A DNA stretch of 64,000 nucleotides from Liolophura sinensis (Eukaryota > Mollusca > Polyplacophora > Chitonida > Chitonidae). The notes under the pieces are model-generated. The model ran no database searches. It was not told the origin of the DNA and was given only the letters and a program-made list of their open reading frames with translations. Below are positions 1-13,200 of the stretch, in pieces. The position numbers and the translations under genes are program-made. Each line of letters starts with the position of its first letter. Position 1 is the first letter of the stretch. The DNA is taken from contig NC_088307.1 in NCBI RefSeq assembly GCF_032854445.1, positions 30,035,636 through 30,099,635 of the forward strand, read 5' to 3'.

Positions 1-1502
1 ATTTGGGCATGGATGTGGGCAAATGACACATTTCTTTCACCCGACCAGTTTTGCTTTTCTTCTGGTGATTCAGAGACTCCCGCATAAGAATGAAAGAGCA
101 CGCCACTGCTGTGTCAAACAAAAACCAGAACAGGCACTTCCAAAAGTTTTTGGAGCGACGAGTAGTGGAATATTGCATACGCAGCTGGTCTCCGTGGTCA
201 ACACCATTCATGTGCTTGTTATAGTTCTCCACAACTTCAGGGGCCTTTATTTCTGCACGCGTTCCATCCTTCTGTTTTCGCTAGACACTCACTGTGACAG
301 TTGGATCAGAATTGGTTGACAAGAAGTTTACCTGACGATTGTCGTACCAGCAGGCTGCCACAAGGTTTTCTTTCTGGTAGAGTTTACTTGCCCCTTTTTG
401 TTTCAGCAGACAGTTTTTGTGTAGTGCGTTATGCCACCCCTTTCTGTTGAGTCTACAGGTGCCACAAGCATACCATGCTTGTTGCAGGTGCCACAAGCAA
501 ACTGTATCAGCAAGTCTTGATACAGTTGGGGACTGGAAAAGTAAATTGTCCATGTATATGTGGTGACTTTTACCGGACAATACCCTGGTCAAATCCCATA
601 CAACCCTCGAGGCCAAACCCACTTCTCTCCCTGTATCTTGTTTGCCAGTGTATACCTCCATCTGGTACACATACCCATTGCTACTGTCTGCTAACTGCCA
701 CACATTTACTCCAAATTTACATGGCTTTGCCGGTAAGTACTTTCGGTACGAAACACGTCCACGGAATGGAATCATCGCCTCATCTATCGTGACACTTTTG
801 TGTGGTCGATAGTTTTCTCTGCACATTACTGAAGAGGCCGGCCATGATGTATTTTGTCATGGTTCGCATCTCCCCTGGCTGGAATTGTAGTAAAATCACT
901 GCAGTGAAAAATACTGCAAGATTTTCTCAAACCTGTCTAGTCCATGATGATTGGTATGGAGGGTACTTTGAAGAGTGATCAGTTGACCAATACTGCTTGT
1001 ATGTAGACAATTGTATGTAGGCAATTGTATGATAGACATAACCACATGAATGCCCATAAATGCTTTCATTTCCTGGGTTGTTACATGGATCCATCTGTTG
1101 TCAGATTTTTTCTCAATACACTGCCTGGCATATAGGTTGGTCTGATCACCAAAAGGGTATATAATTCTTCAGTGAATATGAGATTGACAAAATCGAGCTC
1201 TGTATTTTCCTTTGTATGCACATTTATTGGTCCAGTCGGGCTGGGTGAAGTCGTTGACAGCAATCTTTTCCAGTCTGACTCCATCGACGGGTTCTACTAC
1301 AGGCGTTGTTGTTGTTCTGTTGCCTATCATATTTCCGGCATCTGGCGATCGCAGATCTGACAAAGGGGAAGTCATCGTCGTCAGATTCACTTTCTGATAC
1401 ACTAATGTCTGACTCAATGTCACATTCCCTGTCAGACGGTCTATCATCGGTTGTGAAGCCTAAACAATCCTCATCTTCGCTGGACTCGGCCAACGAAGCC
1501 AT
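1..1502 (-). pseudogene. piggyBac-family transposase, decayed, C-terminus outside window
   Basis: Read on the minus strand from 1502, an acidic N-terminus beginning MASLAESSEDEDCLGF is followed, in changed frames, by ELDFVNLIFTEELYTLLV (1284-1081), by the catalytic region (826-281) and by a C-terminal stretch between 280 and 1 with NGVDHGDQ and RSKNFWKCLFWFL. These match the DDE_Tnp_1_7 (piggyBac/PGBD) fold. The three family aspartates are visible: in TIDEAMIPFRGR, in YMDNLLF and in NGVDHGDQ. At least three frame changes and internal stops separate the parts, and 827-1080 is poorly preserved. A direct repeat GGTGCCACAAGCA near 458 and 487 marks a small duplication just before the YACGTCRLNRKG segment. 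The cysteine-rich C-terminal domain, if present, lies left of the window. Terminal repeats and TTAA targets were not identified. The family call is secure and the copy is clearly non-functional. Confidence 0.88.
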
Positions 1503-3125
1503 GTTGACACTCGAGTGTGTGCGAGTCTAAAAATAGATTCTATTTTTGTTGTGGTTAGGTATTCAAGCCAATAAAAACCGCCAAAATACCATTAAACACA
1601 AGTCTGAGACATTCATTACGTGTGTTTTGATTGCTTTAACCTGAAACACAAAACATTTAAAAGCAAAATATGCACCCAGTGAGAAGTGGTGTTATATGCG
1701 GGTTTAGCCGCTCCTCGGGAAATGAGGTCCTTATCGACCGCGCGGGTATACCCGCACCTCGGGTTGAGACAGAGCGCTCTGCATGCGGCCTAAGCCGCGC
1801 GTCGGAGTGAATGAACTAACCGCCCTCTAGCACTATGGCTTAGGCAGAGTTTGATTTCAAAAATGCATTAGGTGTACGTCACTGGTCTTGATTCTCAAGA
1901 TGCCGTGATATTGCCACAGTTGAACTAACACGGTGCCTCATTTTCTTTGGGTGATCCCAAGCTTTGAAAGAACAAGTCATGCAATGGAATTTGTACAAAG
2001 AAACGTGGAATTAATAAATAAACAACTCAGGCAGACATACTTACTTCAGTACACTGGTTGACTGTATCCTGGCTTTGAAGTGCTGGTTCCTACCGAATGT
2101 GGCCTAGATGTACAGCTGCCAAGGTAGCTCCTCTGCCTTCCTGATGGAATAAGTACATAGCGACAAAAGCTTCCCATTTTAAAGTGCGGCATAATTTTTT
2201 TTATACTTTCTTTTTGAATTATTTTCCCCTGTCCTTCTTATAATCCGTCACCAAATGATAGAGCTGAAGTCATTTACCGATCAACAGCTAGGCCTCTCTA
2301 TTATCTCTAGCCAATCAAAAAGCACTATAAAATCGCGAGAGTCAATGCAAAAAATCTTGCCTAACAAGCAGTGCTTGAAAGTGCTGGTTACAACATACAG
2401 AGTGATCAAACAAAAAATTGCTAAGATCTGCAAAATTCCTTCAAAATAAAAAATGCATGGTGTAGTTTGATTGTTCAGAATGCAGGCGTCTAATTCTCTA
2501 CAGCATTACCAGTTCATTGTTAAGAAAACTGGCAGCCCTGCGTATTCAGTGTTTATTAGCCATGTACATATAACATTAAACTATGTATGCATGTAATATT
2601 TACCATGATGCATTTTCATTTTCACATTCCATTCATCCTTCAATCATTAACATGACAAATTCACATGTAAAGCACGTCTAATGGACTCCTCTTGGTTATA
2701 TACACACATGCCACAAGATATTTCATTTGCATTTGTCTTTCCACACTAATGTGGAATTTAACATTGCATTTTAGGAGATTTTTGACAATCAAACAAGAAC
2801 ATTGGATTCAATATATCTTTTCACACAGGTTTTGCAGTGATTAACGATTTTCGTTGGTTTACTGGACGACACCCTATATACTGTAAGGAACGCAGTTTAG
2901 AGTAGTTATACGGGCAAGATGTCTGCTCTAACTGAGCTAAGAAAGCGCCATGAGGAGGTGTTGCCGTCTATCGGTCAGTTAGCATGAAGTTAATATAATA
3001 TAAACAACATAACATAAAACTTAAAAATGAGATGTCAATGGTATTTTCGTGCACAGTCGGCAAGGTTTTCGATGGTATCAAAATGAATTTGTATGTGTCA
3101 GTGTACGGCAAGGCACCATGTTTTT
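1503..3125. other. Non-coding stretch with a GC-rich palindromic patch and a tRNA-like patch
   Basis: No convincing gene. 1690-1830 is unusually CpG-rich and full of short palindromes (GCGGGTATACCCGC, GAGCGCTC, GCGGCCTAAGCCGC) and may be subterminal sequence of the adjacent piggyBac copy or of another element. On the minus strand near 2889-2955 there is a tRNA-like TTAGCTCAGTTAGAGCAGA box without a matching B box or foldable acceptor stem. A minus-strand ORF of about 50 codons (2192-2048) has no recognisable homology. The rest is AT-rich and unremarkable. Confidence 0.5.
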
Positions 3126-4450
3126 CATCTTTATCTACCTATTGGAGTATTGTGTTGGTTGTCTGCATCTACTTATGATGTATTTGTGTTGGTTGTCTGC
3201 ATCTACTTATGACGTATTTGTGTTGCTTGTGTGCATCTACTTATGGCGTATTTGTGTTGGTTGTCTGCATTTACCAATAATGTATTTGTGTTGACTGTCT
3301 GCATCCACTAACGATGGATTTGTGTTGGTTGTCTGCATCTACTTATGATGTATTTGTGTTGGTTGTCTGCATCTACTTATGATGTATTTGTGTTGGTTGT
3401 CTGCATTTACTAATGATGTATTTCTGTTGGTTGAATACATGTACTAATGATATATTTGCGTTGACTGCCTTTAGCTACTAAAGAAAAACTTGTTACAGTT
3501 AACTGCATCTACTGATCAGAGTGTTACGAGTGAGTGTGTTGTGTTGGTTGTGTGCATCTACTAATGATGTATTTGTGTTGGTTGTCTACATTTACTTATG
3601 ATGTATTTGTCTGGGTTGTCTGCATCTACTTATGATGTATTTGTGTTGGTTGTCTGCATCTACTTATGATGTATTTGTCTTGGTTGTCTGCATTTATCAA
3701 TAATGTATTTGTGTTGGCTGTCTGCATCCACTAACGATGCATTTGTGTTGGTTGTCTGCATCTACTTATGACGTATTTGTGTTGGTTGTCTGCATCTACT
3801 TATGATGTATTTGTGTTGGTTGTCTACATTTACTTATGATGTATTTGTGTTGGTTGTCTGCATCTACTTATGATGTATTTGTGTTGGTTGACTGCATGTA
3901 CTTATGACGTATTTGTGTTGCTGGTGTGCATCTACTTATGATGTATTTGTGTTGGTTGTCTGCATCCACTAACGATGCATTTGTGTTGGTTGTCTGCATC
4001 TACTTATGACATATTTGTGTTGGTTGTCTGCATCTACTAATGATGTATTTGTGTTGCTTGTGTGCATCTACTTATGATGTATTTGTGTTGGTTGTCTGCA
4101 TCTACATATGATGTATTTGTGTTGGTTGACTGCATGTACTAATGATATATTTGCGTTGACTGCCTTTAGCTACTAAAGAAAGTCTTGTGACGGTTAACTG
4201 AATCTACTGATCAGAGTGTTACGAGTGAGTGTGTTGTGTTGCTTGTCTCTATTTACTGATGGGAATGTTATGTTTGGCTTTATGTATCTATAGATGAGAG
4301 CGTTGTGAGGCTTATTTCTATCTCACAATGATAAAGTTTTTTTGGTTGTTTGCATCTACTAATCAGAATGTAGTCCTTTTTGTTTCCATATTGTAATGAG
4401 AATCTTGCGTTGGTTGTCTGCATCCACACATCGGAGTTTTGTTATGACTT
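3126..4450. repeat. 34-bp tandem satellite, subfamily A
   Basis: About 35-40 head-to-tail copies of a 34-bp unit centred on GTTGGTTGTCTGCATCTACT followed by TATGATGTATTTGT. Variants alternate (CATCTACTTATGATG, CATCCACTAACGATG, CATTTACTAATGATG). A longer motif containing CTGCCTTTAGCTACTAAAGAAA and GATCAGAGTGTTACGAGTGAG recurs near 3466 and 4160, showing a higher-order period of about 0.7 kb. The last 250 bp decay. ORFs across this block are repeat artefacts. Confidence 0.92.
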
Positions 4451-4452
4451 TC

Positions 4453-5991
4453 TAAACTCTGTCAAAAAAGAAACGCACCCCTGTCCTCGGATATCAAAAA
4501 TTCGTCTGTAATAATAAAGTTATTGCTTCCAAACTAAATTTTAGCCAAATGTAATGAAATTATACACGTTTTTAATGAAGATTACCATCCAAACAACTGC
4601 CTTTTCTCTCCTAAGTGTATTTTATTGCTTATGACGTCACAACGCATGGACTGACCCTGTTGACGTCGCACACAGAACCATTCACATGCAAATCATGTCA
4701 ATGGCAGTTATAGTGTGGGGGTGTATAAAAGCCCATGTGCTTTCGTATTTTATTCATTCATTCGTCGACGACAGGCAGTCGGAAAAATGCCGCGACTGAG
4801 TGCTGCCGACCAAAATATCGCCATTGGTCGTCTTCAAGCCGGAGAAAGTTTTGGTACTATTGCACGATACCTAAATGTTTACAAAACAACGATATCCCGA
4901 CTTTGGAGCCGTTACAACAACTTTAATTCGACCAACGATCGCCCGAGAAGTGGAAGGCCAAGAATCACGACCCCACTTCAAGATCGGTACATCCGGGTCC
5001 TTCACCTGCGTAAATCGGCATGCCCTACCAACCGTGACTGTCACACAAATACCAGGTTTGAGGAGAGTGTCGGCTCAAACGATTAGGAACCGTCTGAAAG
5101 AAGCGGGTTTACGTGCCTGTAGACCAGTTGTTGGACCTGTACTACGCCCCTTACATCGACGCCTACGACTCAGGTGGTACAACAACGTAAGGATATGGAC
5201 TTTACAAAACTAGAGGCGCATCTGGTTTTCTGATGAATCCCGTTTTCTTTTCACACGTCACGACGGAAGACAGCGTGTGTATAGGAGACGTCATGAACGC
5301 TTTGCGCCCATCTGCGTCCGGCAGGTGGACAGATTTGGCGGAGGCAGTGTTATGGTTTGGGGAGCCATCTCGTACAACCAGAAATCAGACTTGGTGATCG
5401 TTTCAGGGAACTTGACAGTCCAACGTTACATCAGCCACGTGTTACAGCCTCACCTTCTCCCGATTAATGACCGACAGACACAGCTTTTTCAACAGGACAA
5501 CGCCAGGCCTCATACTGCACGTGCAACAATGAACTTTCTGCAGGATTCCAATGTCAGTGTCTTGCCGTGGCCCTCTAAATCACCAGACCTCACCCCTATT
5601 GAACACCTGTGGGATACTCTGGATCGACACGTGCGTCAACGTCAGCCACCACCACAGACGCTTCAACAGCTCGCCGTTGCGTTACAGGAGGAGTAGAGGG
5701 CCATTCCCCAGGAGAGAATCCAGCGTCTTATCCGTTCTTGTCCAAGGAGATGCCGTGCAGTGATTGCAGCTCGTGGTTGTCATACGAGATACTGAGGAAG
5801 ACGCCCCCTGGTGAGTAACTGGTATCTGTGAGATGACTTTTGAAAAGACAGTTTTAAACATGACCATCTTGATTATTATTCTGCCAAATTTCTGACTTCT
5901 GTCTTCAATAAGAAAAAAGTTGTGCCGTCCTAAAACTAAATATTAAAATCTCTAAAATACGGGGATTGCGTTTCTTTTTTGACAGAGTTTA
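4453..5991 (+). mobile_element. Tc1-like DNA transposon number 1, about 1.54 kb
   Basis: Inverted terminal repeats are visible: AACTCTGTCAAAAAAGAAAC begins at 4455 and its complement ends at 5989. Both are flanked by the dinucleotide TA (4453-4454 and 5990-5991), the target-site duplication expected of Tc1/mariner. The element sits inside the 34-bp satellite, with repeat units resuming directly on the right side. Length and termini match an originally full-length Tc1 element. It encodes one disrupted transposase. Confidence 0.93.
4787..5696 (+). pseudogene. Tc1-like transposase, frameshifted
   Basis: The ATG at 4787 opens MPRLSAADQNIAIGRL, an N-terminal paired-like helix-turn-helix (IARYLNVYKTTISRLWSRY), then a GRPR-type hook (SGRPRIT). 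Near 5010-5030 the frame changes. The second half continues in another frame through TIRNRLKEAGL, meets a TAG at 5211, and resumes in the same frame with the catalytic core: FSDESRF (D), GGGSVMVWGAI, QQDNARPH (D) and SPDLTPIEHLWD (E). The spacing between the last aspartate and the glutamate is 34 residues, the DD34E signature of Tc1. One frameshift plus one stop make it inactive, although all catalytic residues remain. Confidence 0.92.
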
Positions 5992-8080
5992 TATCCACTA
6001 AGTGGTAATGTGTTGGTTGTCTGTATATGCTAATAAGAGTGTTTTGTATTGACTGTCTTTGCCTGTCAGTTAGGTTTGTGTTGGTTGTCTGTATCTATTA
6101 ATGAGGGTATTGTGTCGGTTGTCTGCATATAAAAGTACTGATGAGGGTGTCGTGTCGGTTGTCTGTATATATTGATCAGAATGTTGTGTCGGTTGTCTAT
6201 ATCTGCTGATGACTGTGCTGTGTTGGCTGTCTGAATATACTGATGATCGCCTTGTGTTGATTTTCTACATCTGTCGATCACAGTGTTGTGTTGGTTGTCT
6301 GTATCTACTGATCACAATGTTGTGTTGGTTGTCTGTATCTACTGATCACAGTGTTGTGTTGGTTTTCTGTATCTACTGATCACAGTGTTGTGTTGGTTGT
6401 CTGTATCTACTGATCACAGTGTTGTGTTGGTTGTCTGTATCTACGGATCACAGTGTTGTGTTGGTTGTCTGTATCTACGGATCACAGTGTTGTGTTGGTT
6501 TTCTGTATCTACTGATCACAGTGGTATGTTGGTTGTCTGTATCTAGTGATAGATGTGTTGCGTTCGTTGTCTGTATCTACTGATCATAGTGTTATGTTGG
6601 TTGCCTCCGTCTACTATCACCGTGTTCTGCTGGCTGTGTGTATCTACTGATCACAGTGTTGTGTTAGTTGTCTGTATCTACTGATAGAGGTGTTGCGTTG
6701 GTTTTCTGTATCTACTGATCACAGTATTCTGTTGGCTGTCTGGATCTGCTGATCACAATGTTGTATTGGTTGTCTGTATCTACTGATCACAGTGTTGTGT
6801 TGGTAGTCTGTATCTACTGATAGAGGTGTTGCGTTGGTTTTCTGTATCTACTAATCACAGTATTCTGTTGAGCGTCTGGATCTGCTGATCACAATGTTGT
6901 ATTGGTTGTTTGTATCTACGGATCACAGTGGTATGTTGGTTGTCTGTATCTACTGATAGAGGTGTTGCGTTCGTTGTCTGTATCTACTGATCATAGTGTT
7001 ATGTTGGTTGCCTCCGTCTACTATCACCGTGGTCTGCTGGCTGTGTGTATCTACTGATCACAGTGTTGTGTTGGTTTTCTGTATCTACTGATCACAGTAT
7101 TCTGTTGGCCGTCTGGATCTGCTGATCACAATGTTGTGTTGGTGATCTGTACCTACTGACCACAGTGTTGTGCTTGTTGTCTGTATCTATCGATCACAGT
7201 GTTGTGTCGGTTGTCTGAATATACATGTTGTAACGAGAGTGTTGTGTCTTTTGTGTACTAATAAGGGTGTTGTACCGGATGTCTGTATCTACTGGTGGGA
7301 GTGTTGTGTTCGTTGTCTGTATATTGTCTGATGAGGATGTTATGTCGGTTGTCTGTATATACTGATGAGGATGTTGGGGTTGTTGTCTGTATCTACTGAT
7401 GATCGTGTTTGTTGTCTGTATACACTAATAAGAGTGTTGTGTTGGTTGTCTGTAGGCCTATATACTAATCACAGTGTTGTGCTGGTAGTCTGTACATACT
7501 AAACACAGTGTTGTGTTAGTTGTCTGTATCTACTGATGATGGTGTTGTGTTGTTTGACTATAGCTGCTGATTACAGTGTTCTGTTGGTTGTCTGTATCTA
7601 CTGGTGACAGCAAAAGGCTAGTTGTCTATGTACTGATTAGAGTGTTGTGTTGGTTGTCTGTATCTACTAATCACAGTGTTGTGTTAGTTGTCTGTATATA
7701 CGTTTAGTAACGCAACGGCTGTGTCGGTTTTTCTGTATCTACTGATGAGGACGCTGTGTTGATTATCTGTATCTGCTGATGAGGATGTTTTATCGGTTTT
7801 CTGTATATACTGATGAAGATGTGTCGGTTGCCTGTATCTACTGATGAGGGTGTTGTGCTGGTTGTCTTATCTACTGATAAGAGTGTTGTGTTGGTTGTAC
7901 ATGCTGATGAGGGTGTTGTGTTGGTTGTACATACTGATGAGAGAACTTTATTGGTTGTCTTTATATACTGATGAGAGTGTTGTGTTGAGTGTCTTCATAT
8001 ACGTATGAGAGTGTTATTTTGGTTGTCTGTATCTACTGATGAGAGCGTTGTGTTGCTTGTCTGTTCTAATGACAAATGTG
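5992..8080. repeat. 34-bp tandem satellite, subfamily B
   Basis: About 60 copies of a 34-bp unit with the core CTGTATCTACTGATCACAGT followed by GTTGTGTTGGTTGT, related to subfamily A (shared GTTGGTTGTCTG and ATCTACT). 6290-6530 is the most homogeneous part. Segments around 6520-6880 and 6900-7130 are near repeats of each other (both contain GTTGCCTCCGTCTACTATCA), so a higher-order unit of roughly 0.4 kb exists. From 7200 rightward the units diverge to CTGATGAG forms resembling subfamily C. Confidence 0.92.
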
Positions 8081-9485
8081 TTGTCTTATTTGCTCACACA
8101 TTACCCGCAACACCCTCACCCCATTTAACCTCGCACACACGGCGGGAAATCGCACATTACCCACAACCCAGACATGCGCATGCACACGCGCAGCCGCCCC
8201 CTACAACTGCATACAAAGCATACTTACTGCAGATGTTTCACAATAGCACGGTAAATTTATTTTACTTGGTCAGCATATGACTGAATATAATGTAAAAAAC
8301 AGGAGAGACGACAGTGTGACAGCTAGCAAATTATCACACTTAACAGGTAAAGTAATTTAATGGTGTTTATCGTCACTGCCTTAGGGAATCTTATCTCTTA
8401 TAAATGGGAACTAAATGAATTGTTTAACCTGATAGACCTAGAGTGACGATGTATTTGATGCCTATAACGCGTTTTATAAAGCAGAAGAATAAATCCTGGT
8501 ATCATTCATCTAGCACTTATACGTAGAATGATTTATCAATGTTAGCAGACCCAGCCACAGAAAAAGCGTAAACACACAGGATGTCATAACAAGGCAAAGC
8601 GTAAACACAAAGGCCTGAGGCGTCACCCGTCAGTATTCCACGTTGGTGGTACTTCAGCCTTAAGTCGACTAACGCTATCTACCAGGGGCTAGTTCAAAAG
8701 TATATTAAAGTTAAGCGAAGATTTAATCTTAATACCAGTCTCATCTCAATACAAAGTATATGTCACTTTAGTCTGGACTTACGTTAAAACTGAATATTAG
8801 TCCTGATACACGTTTAAACAAGTGAGCCAAACAAAAATACTTAGATACAACCGTCCTTTCAACTTTTAACGTTGATCTTTCGTGGGGAAACAAAATAAAT
8901 ATAAACTGTTACAACCCGCTATAAGAAATCATTTAATCAAGAAGAATTAATTTATTATTTATTTATGTTAGTCTACCTCTGTCCGGGTCATAAAAAACAT
9001 GAATAGAAGACTGTGGTATAGGCTGACTTGGGCAATCTCACGTTTAGTCAATACCTGTGTCACATCTGTAAAGTTGGGAGAGTTTGTCAGAAACTGAATA
9101 CGGAATCGTATAAGTGAAAGATTCTGGAGTATGACCATACACAATAATCTATCAAAATACGGTGGCAAAAACATTTGTATTGTGCATATTTAGTCTCTCT
9201 CTAATCTGATTGGTGCATGGTTTAAGTGACAAACTGTAAATGTTGGGGTATGCTCCGCAAATTTTGGGTATGGGATAAGCCCAATCCCGAGAAGACTGTA
9301 AGTGTAGGGATATGCTCAAGAAAGTTTGAGTATGGGATAAGCTTTATGCTGAGCGGTTGCTTAATAATCATGATCGTTTTCGGTAAATGTGAATAACTTC
9401 TGGTTTTTAATATGTATTTGGGGCTTACTTAATGTGTATTTGGGGCCTACTTAATGTGTATTTGGGGCCTACTTAATGTGTATTT
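8081..9485. other. Non-satellite island with small tandem repeats
   Basis: No gene recognised. Visible structure: a roughly 60-bp imperfect tandem duplication at 9236-9353 (shared phrases GGGATAAGC and TATGCTC), and a 22-bp tandem repeat at about 9413-9490 (TGTATTTGGGGCCTACTTAA, three and a half copies) that runs into the head of a SINE. ORFs in this interval (for example minus-strand 8968-9174) show no family motif. Confidence 0.5.
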
Positions 9486-9756
9486 GAGGTCTGCGTGGCC
9501 GAGGAGGGTAGCACGCCAGCGAGGGGCAATGACCCACGAGCCTTCCACTAATGCGGTCGCTGTGAATTCAAGTCCAGCTCAAGTTGACTTCCGCTTCGGC
9601 CGTACGTGGTAAGAACTTCCAGCAGCCAGCTGATGGTAGAGGGTTTCGTCTGGGATCTTTCCGGTTTCCTCCCATCGGCCGAAAAATACTAATGCTCGCG
9701 TGGTCGTATAAAAAAAATATATTCTTAAGTACACCAATCAAAAAGAAAACAAATAA
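9486..9756 (+). mobile_element. tRNA-derived SINE copy 1
   Basis: A degraded RNA polymerase III-type head (GGTCTGCGTGGCCGAGGAGG, A-box region) is followed by GCGGTCGCTGTGAATTCAAG with the B-box GAATTCAAGTCC, a body containing GGCCGTACGTGG and CGGTTTCCTCCC, and a tail TATTCTTAAGTACACCAATC ending A-rich. The same head, body and tail order recurs at 32754, 34743 (reverse) and 36180 (reverse), which establishes a dispersed family. The body carries an internal A-run at 9709-9720. Confidence 0.85.
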
Positions 9757-10289
9757 CGTGTACTTATTAAAACCAACAAAAAGTGTTATTTTACAGAATT
9801 GGCCTAATCTGCAGTAACATGGACGTGTACATTGAAGAATGGAGCTTATGATGCTCAAGAGAATGCGTTTGTTTTAAAAGATGACTAAAATAGGAGATCC
9901 ATTAAAAGAGATAGATTACAGCACAGACGTTCTCCCAGATGCATTCACGCAACAGTGTGGTGCTGGTGGTCTGTATCTACTGATAAAAGGGTTGTGCTGG
10001 TTGTCCGTATATACTGAGGAGAGGGTTGTGTTAGCGGTCTGTATCTAGTGATTAGGGTGTTGTGCTGGTGATCTGTATCTACTGATGAGATTGTTGTGCT
10101 GATGATCTGTATCTACTGATGAGAAGGTTGTGCTGGTGGTCTGTATCTACTGATGAGACGCTTGTGCTTGTGGTCTGTATCTACTTATAAGATTGTTGTG
10201 GTGGTGGTTTGTATCTACTCAAGAGAGGGTTGTGCTGGTGGTCTGTATCTACTGATGAGAGGGTTGTGCTGGTGATCTGTATTACTTAT

Positions 10290-13200
10290 AAGATTGTTGT
10301 GCTGATGATCTGTATCTACTGATAAGAGGGTTGTGCTGGTGGTCTGTATCTACTGTTGAGATTGTTGTGCTGGTGGTTTGTATCTACTGATGAGACCGTT
10401 GTGCTGGTGATCTGTATCTACAGATGAGAGGGTTATGCTGGTAATCTGTATTACTTATGAGATTGTTGTCCTGATGATCTGTATCTACTGAGGACAGTGT
10501 TGTGCTAGCGATCTGTATCTAGTGATGAGAGGGGTGGTAATCTGCATCTACTAAAGAGAGGGTTGTGCTGGTGATCTCTATCTGATAATGAGATTGTTGT
10601 GCTGGTGATCTGTATCTACTGATGAGAGAATTGTGCTGGTGGTCTGTATCTACTGATGAGAGGGCTGTGCTGGTAATCTGTATCTACTGATGAGAGGGTT
10701 GTGTTGGTGGCCTGTATCTACTGATGAGAGGGTTGTGCTGGTGATCTCTATCTGATAATGAGATTGTTTTTCTGGTGATCTGTATCTACTGTTGAGATTG
10801 TTGTGCTGGTGGTTTGTATCTACTAATGAGACGGTTGTGCTGGTGGTCTGTATCTACTCATTAGAGTGTTGTGCTGATGATCTGTGTCTACTGATAAGAT
10901 TGTTGTGCTGGTGGTCTGTATCTACCGATGAGAGGGTTGTGCTGGTGATCTGTAACTACTGTTGAGACTGTTGTGCTGGTGGTTTGTATCTACTGATGAT
11001 AGGGTTGTCCTGGTGATCTGTATCTACTGATGAAATTGTTGTGCTGGTGGTCAGTATCTACAGACGAGAGAGTTGTGCTGGTGATCTGTATCTACTCATG
11101 AGATTGTTGTGCTGGTGGCCTGCAGCTACTGATAAAAGAGTTGTGCTGGTGGTCTGTATCTACTGATGAGACCGTTGTGCTGGTGATCTGTATCTACAGA
11201 TGAGAGGGTTGTGCTGGTCATCTGTATTACTTATGAGATTGTTGTGCTGATGATCTGTATCTACTGAGGACAGTGTTGTGCTGGTGATATGTATCTAGTG
11301 ATGGGGGGGGGGGGGGGGGGGTTGTGCTGGTAATCTGCATCTACTAATGAGAGGGTTGTGCTGATGATCTGCATCTACTGTTGAGATTGTTGTGCTGGTG
11401 GTTTGTATCTACTGATGATAGGGTTGTGCTGGTGATCTGTATCTACTGATGGAATTGTTGTACTGGTTAGCCGTATCTACTAATGAGAGGGTTTTGCTGG
11501 TGGTCTGTATCTACTGATGAGAAGGTTGTGCTGGTGGTCTGTATCTACAAATGAGACGGTTGTGCTAGTGATCTGTATCTACTAATGAGATTATTGTGCT
11601 GGTGGTCTGTATCTATTAATGAGAGGGTTCTGCTGGTGATCTGTATCTACTCATGAGAGGGTTGTGCTGGTGGTCTGTATCTATTAATGAGAGGGTTCTG
11701 CTGGTGATCTGTATCTACTGAGGACAGTGTTGTGCTGGTGATCTGTATCTAGTGATGAGAAGGTTGTGCCGGTGGTCTATCTACTGATGAGAGGGTTGAG
11801 CTGGTAATCTGTATCTACTGATGAGATTGTTGTGCTGGTAATCTGTATCTACTGATGAGAATGTTGTGATGGTGATCTGTACCTACTGATGTGAGTGTTG
11901 TGCTGGTGGTCTATATCTACTGATGAGAGGGTTGTGCTGGTGGTCTGTATCTACTGATGAGAGGGTTGTGCTGGTGATCTGTATTACTTATGACATTGTT
12001 GTGCTGGTGATCTCTATCTACTGTTGAGAGGGTTGTGCTGGTGGTCTTTATCTACTGATGAGAGGGTTGTGCTGGTGGGATGTATCTACTAATGAGAGGG
12101 TTGTGCTAGTGGTCCGTGTCTATTGATGACAGTGTTGTAATGGTGGTCTGTGTCTACTGATCAGAGTGTTTGGCTGGGGATTTGTATTACTTATGAGACT
12201 GTTGTGCTGGTGGTCTTTATCCACTAAACAGAGGGTTGTGCTGGTGATCTGTATCTACTGATCAGAGTGTTGTTGCTAGTGGTCTGTATCTACTGATGAG
12301 AGGGTTGTGCTGGTGATCCGTATATACTGATGAGAGGGTTGTGTTGGTGGTCTATATCTAGTTATAAGGGTGTTGTGCTGGTGATCTGTATCTACTGATG
12401 AAATTGTTGTGCTGATGATCTGTATTTACTGATGAGAAGGTTGTGCTGTTGATCTGTATCTACTAATGAGACGGTTGTGCTGGTGATCTGTATCTACCGT
12501 TGAGATTGTTGTTCTGCTGGTTTGTATCTACTGATGAGAGGTTTGTGTTGATGGTTTATATCTACTAATGAGACGGTTGTGTTGGTGGTCTGTATCTACT
12601 CCTTAGAGTGTTGTGCTGATGATCTGTATCCACTGATGAGATTGTTGTGCTGATCATCTGTATCTACTGATATAAGTGTTGTGCTAGTGGTCTGTATCTA
12701 CTGATGAGAAGGCTGTGCTGGTGGTTTGTATCTACTCATGAGAGGGTTGTGCCGATTGTCCGTATATACTGATGAGAGGGTTGTGTTGTTGGTCTGTATC
12801 TATTAATGAGAAGGTTGTGCTGGTGATCTGTATCTACTGATTAGATTGTTGTGCTGATGATCTGTATCTACTGATAAGAGGGTTGTGCTGGTGGTCTGTA
12901 TCTACTGTTGAGATTGTTGTGCTGGTGGTTTGTATCTACTGATGAGACCGTTGTGCTGGTGATCTGTATCTACAGATGAGAGGGTTGTGCTGGTAATCTG
13001 TATTACTTATGAGATTGTTGTCCTGATGATCTGTATCTACTGAGGACAGTGTTGTGCTAGTGATCTGTATCTAGTGATGAGAGGGGTTGTGCTGGTAATC
13101 TGCATCTACTAAAGAGAGGGTTGTGCTGGTAATCTGCATCTACTGTTGAGATTGTTGTGCTGGTGGTCGGTATCTACTGATGATAGGGTTGTGCTGGTGG

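Noticed and set aside
2048-2192. Short minus-strand ORF as a possible host exon
   Set aside because: About 50 codons with a donor-like GTAAGTATG after its stop. Without an acceptor or homology it cannot be supported.
2880-2960. Possible tRNA gene on the minus strand
   Set aside because: It has a good D-arm-like box but no pairing acceptor stem, no anticodon arm and no B box.
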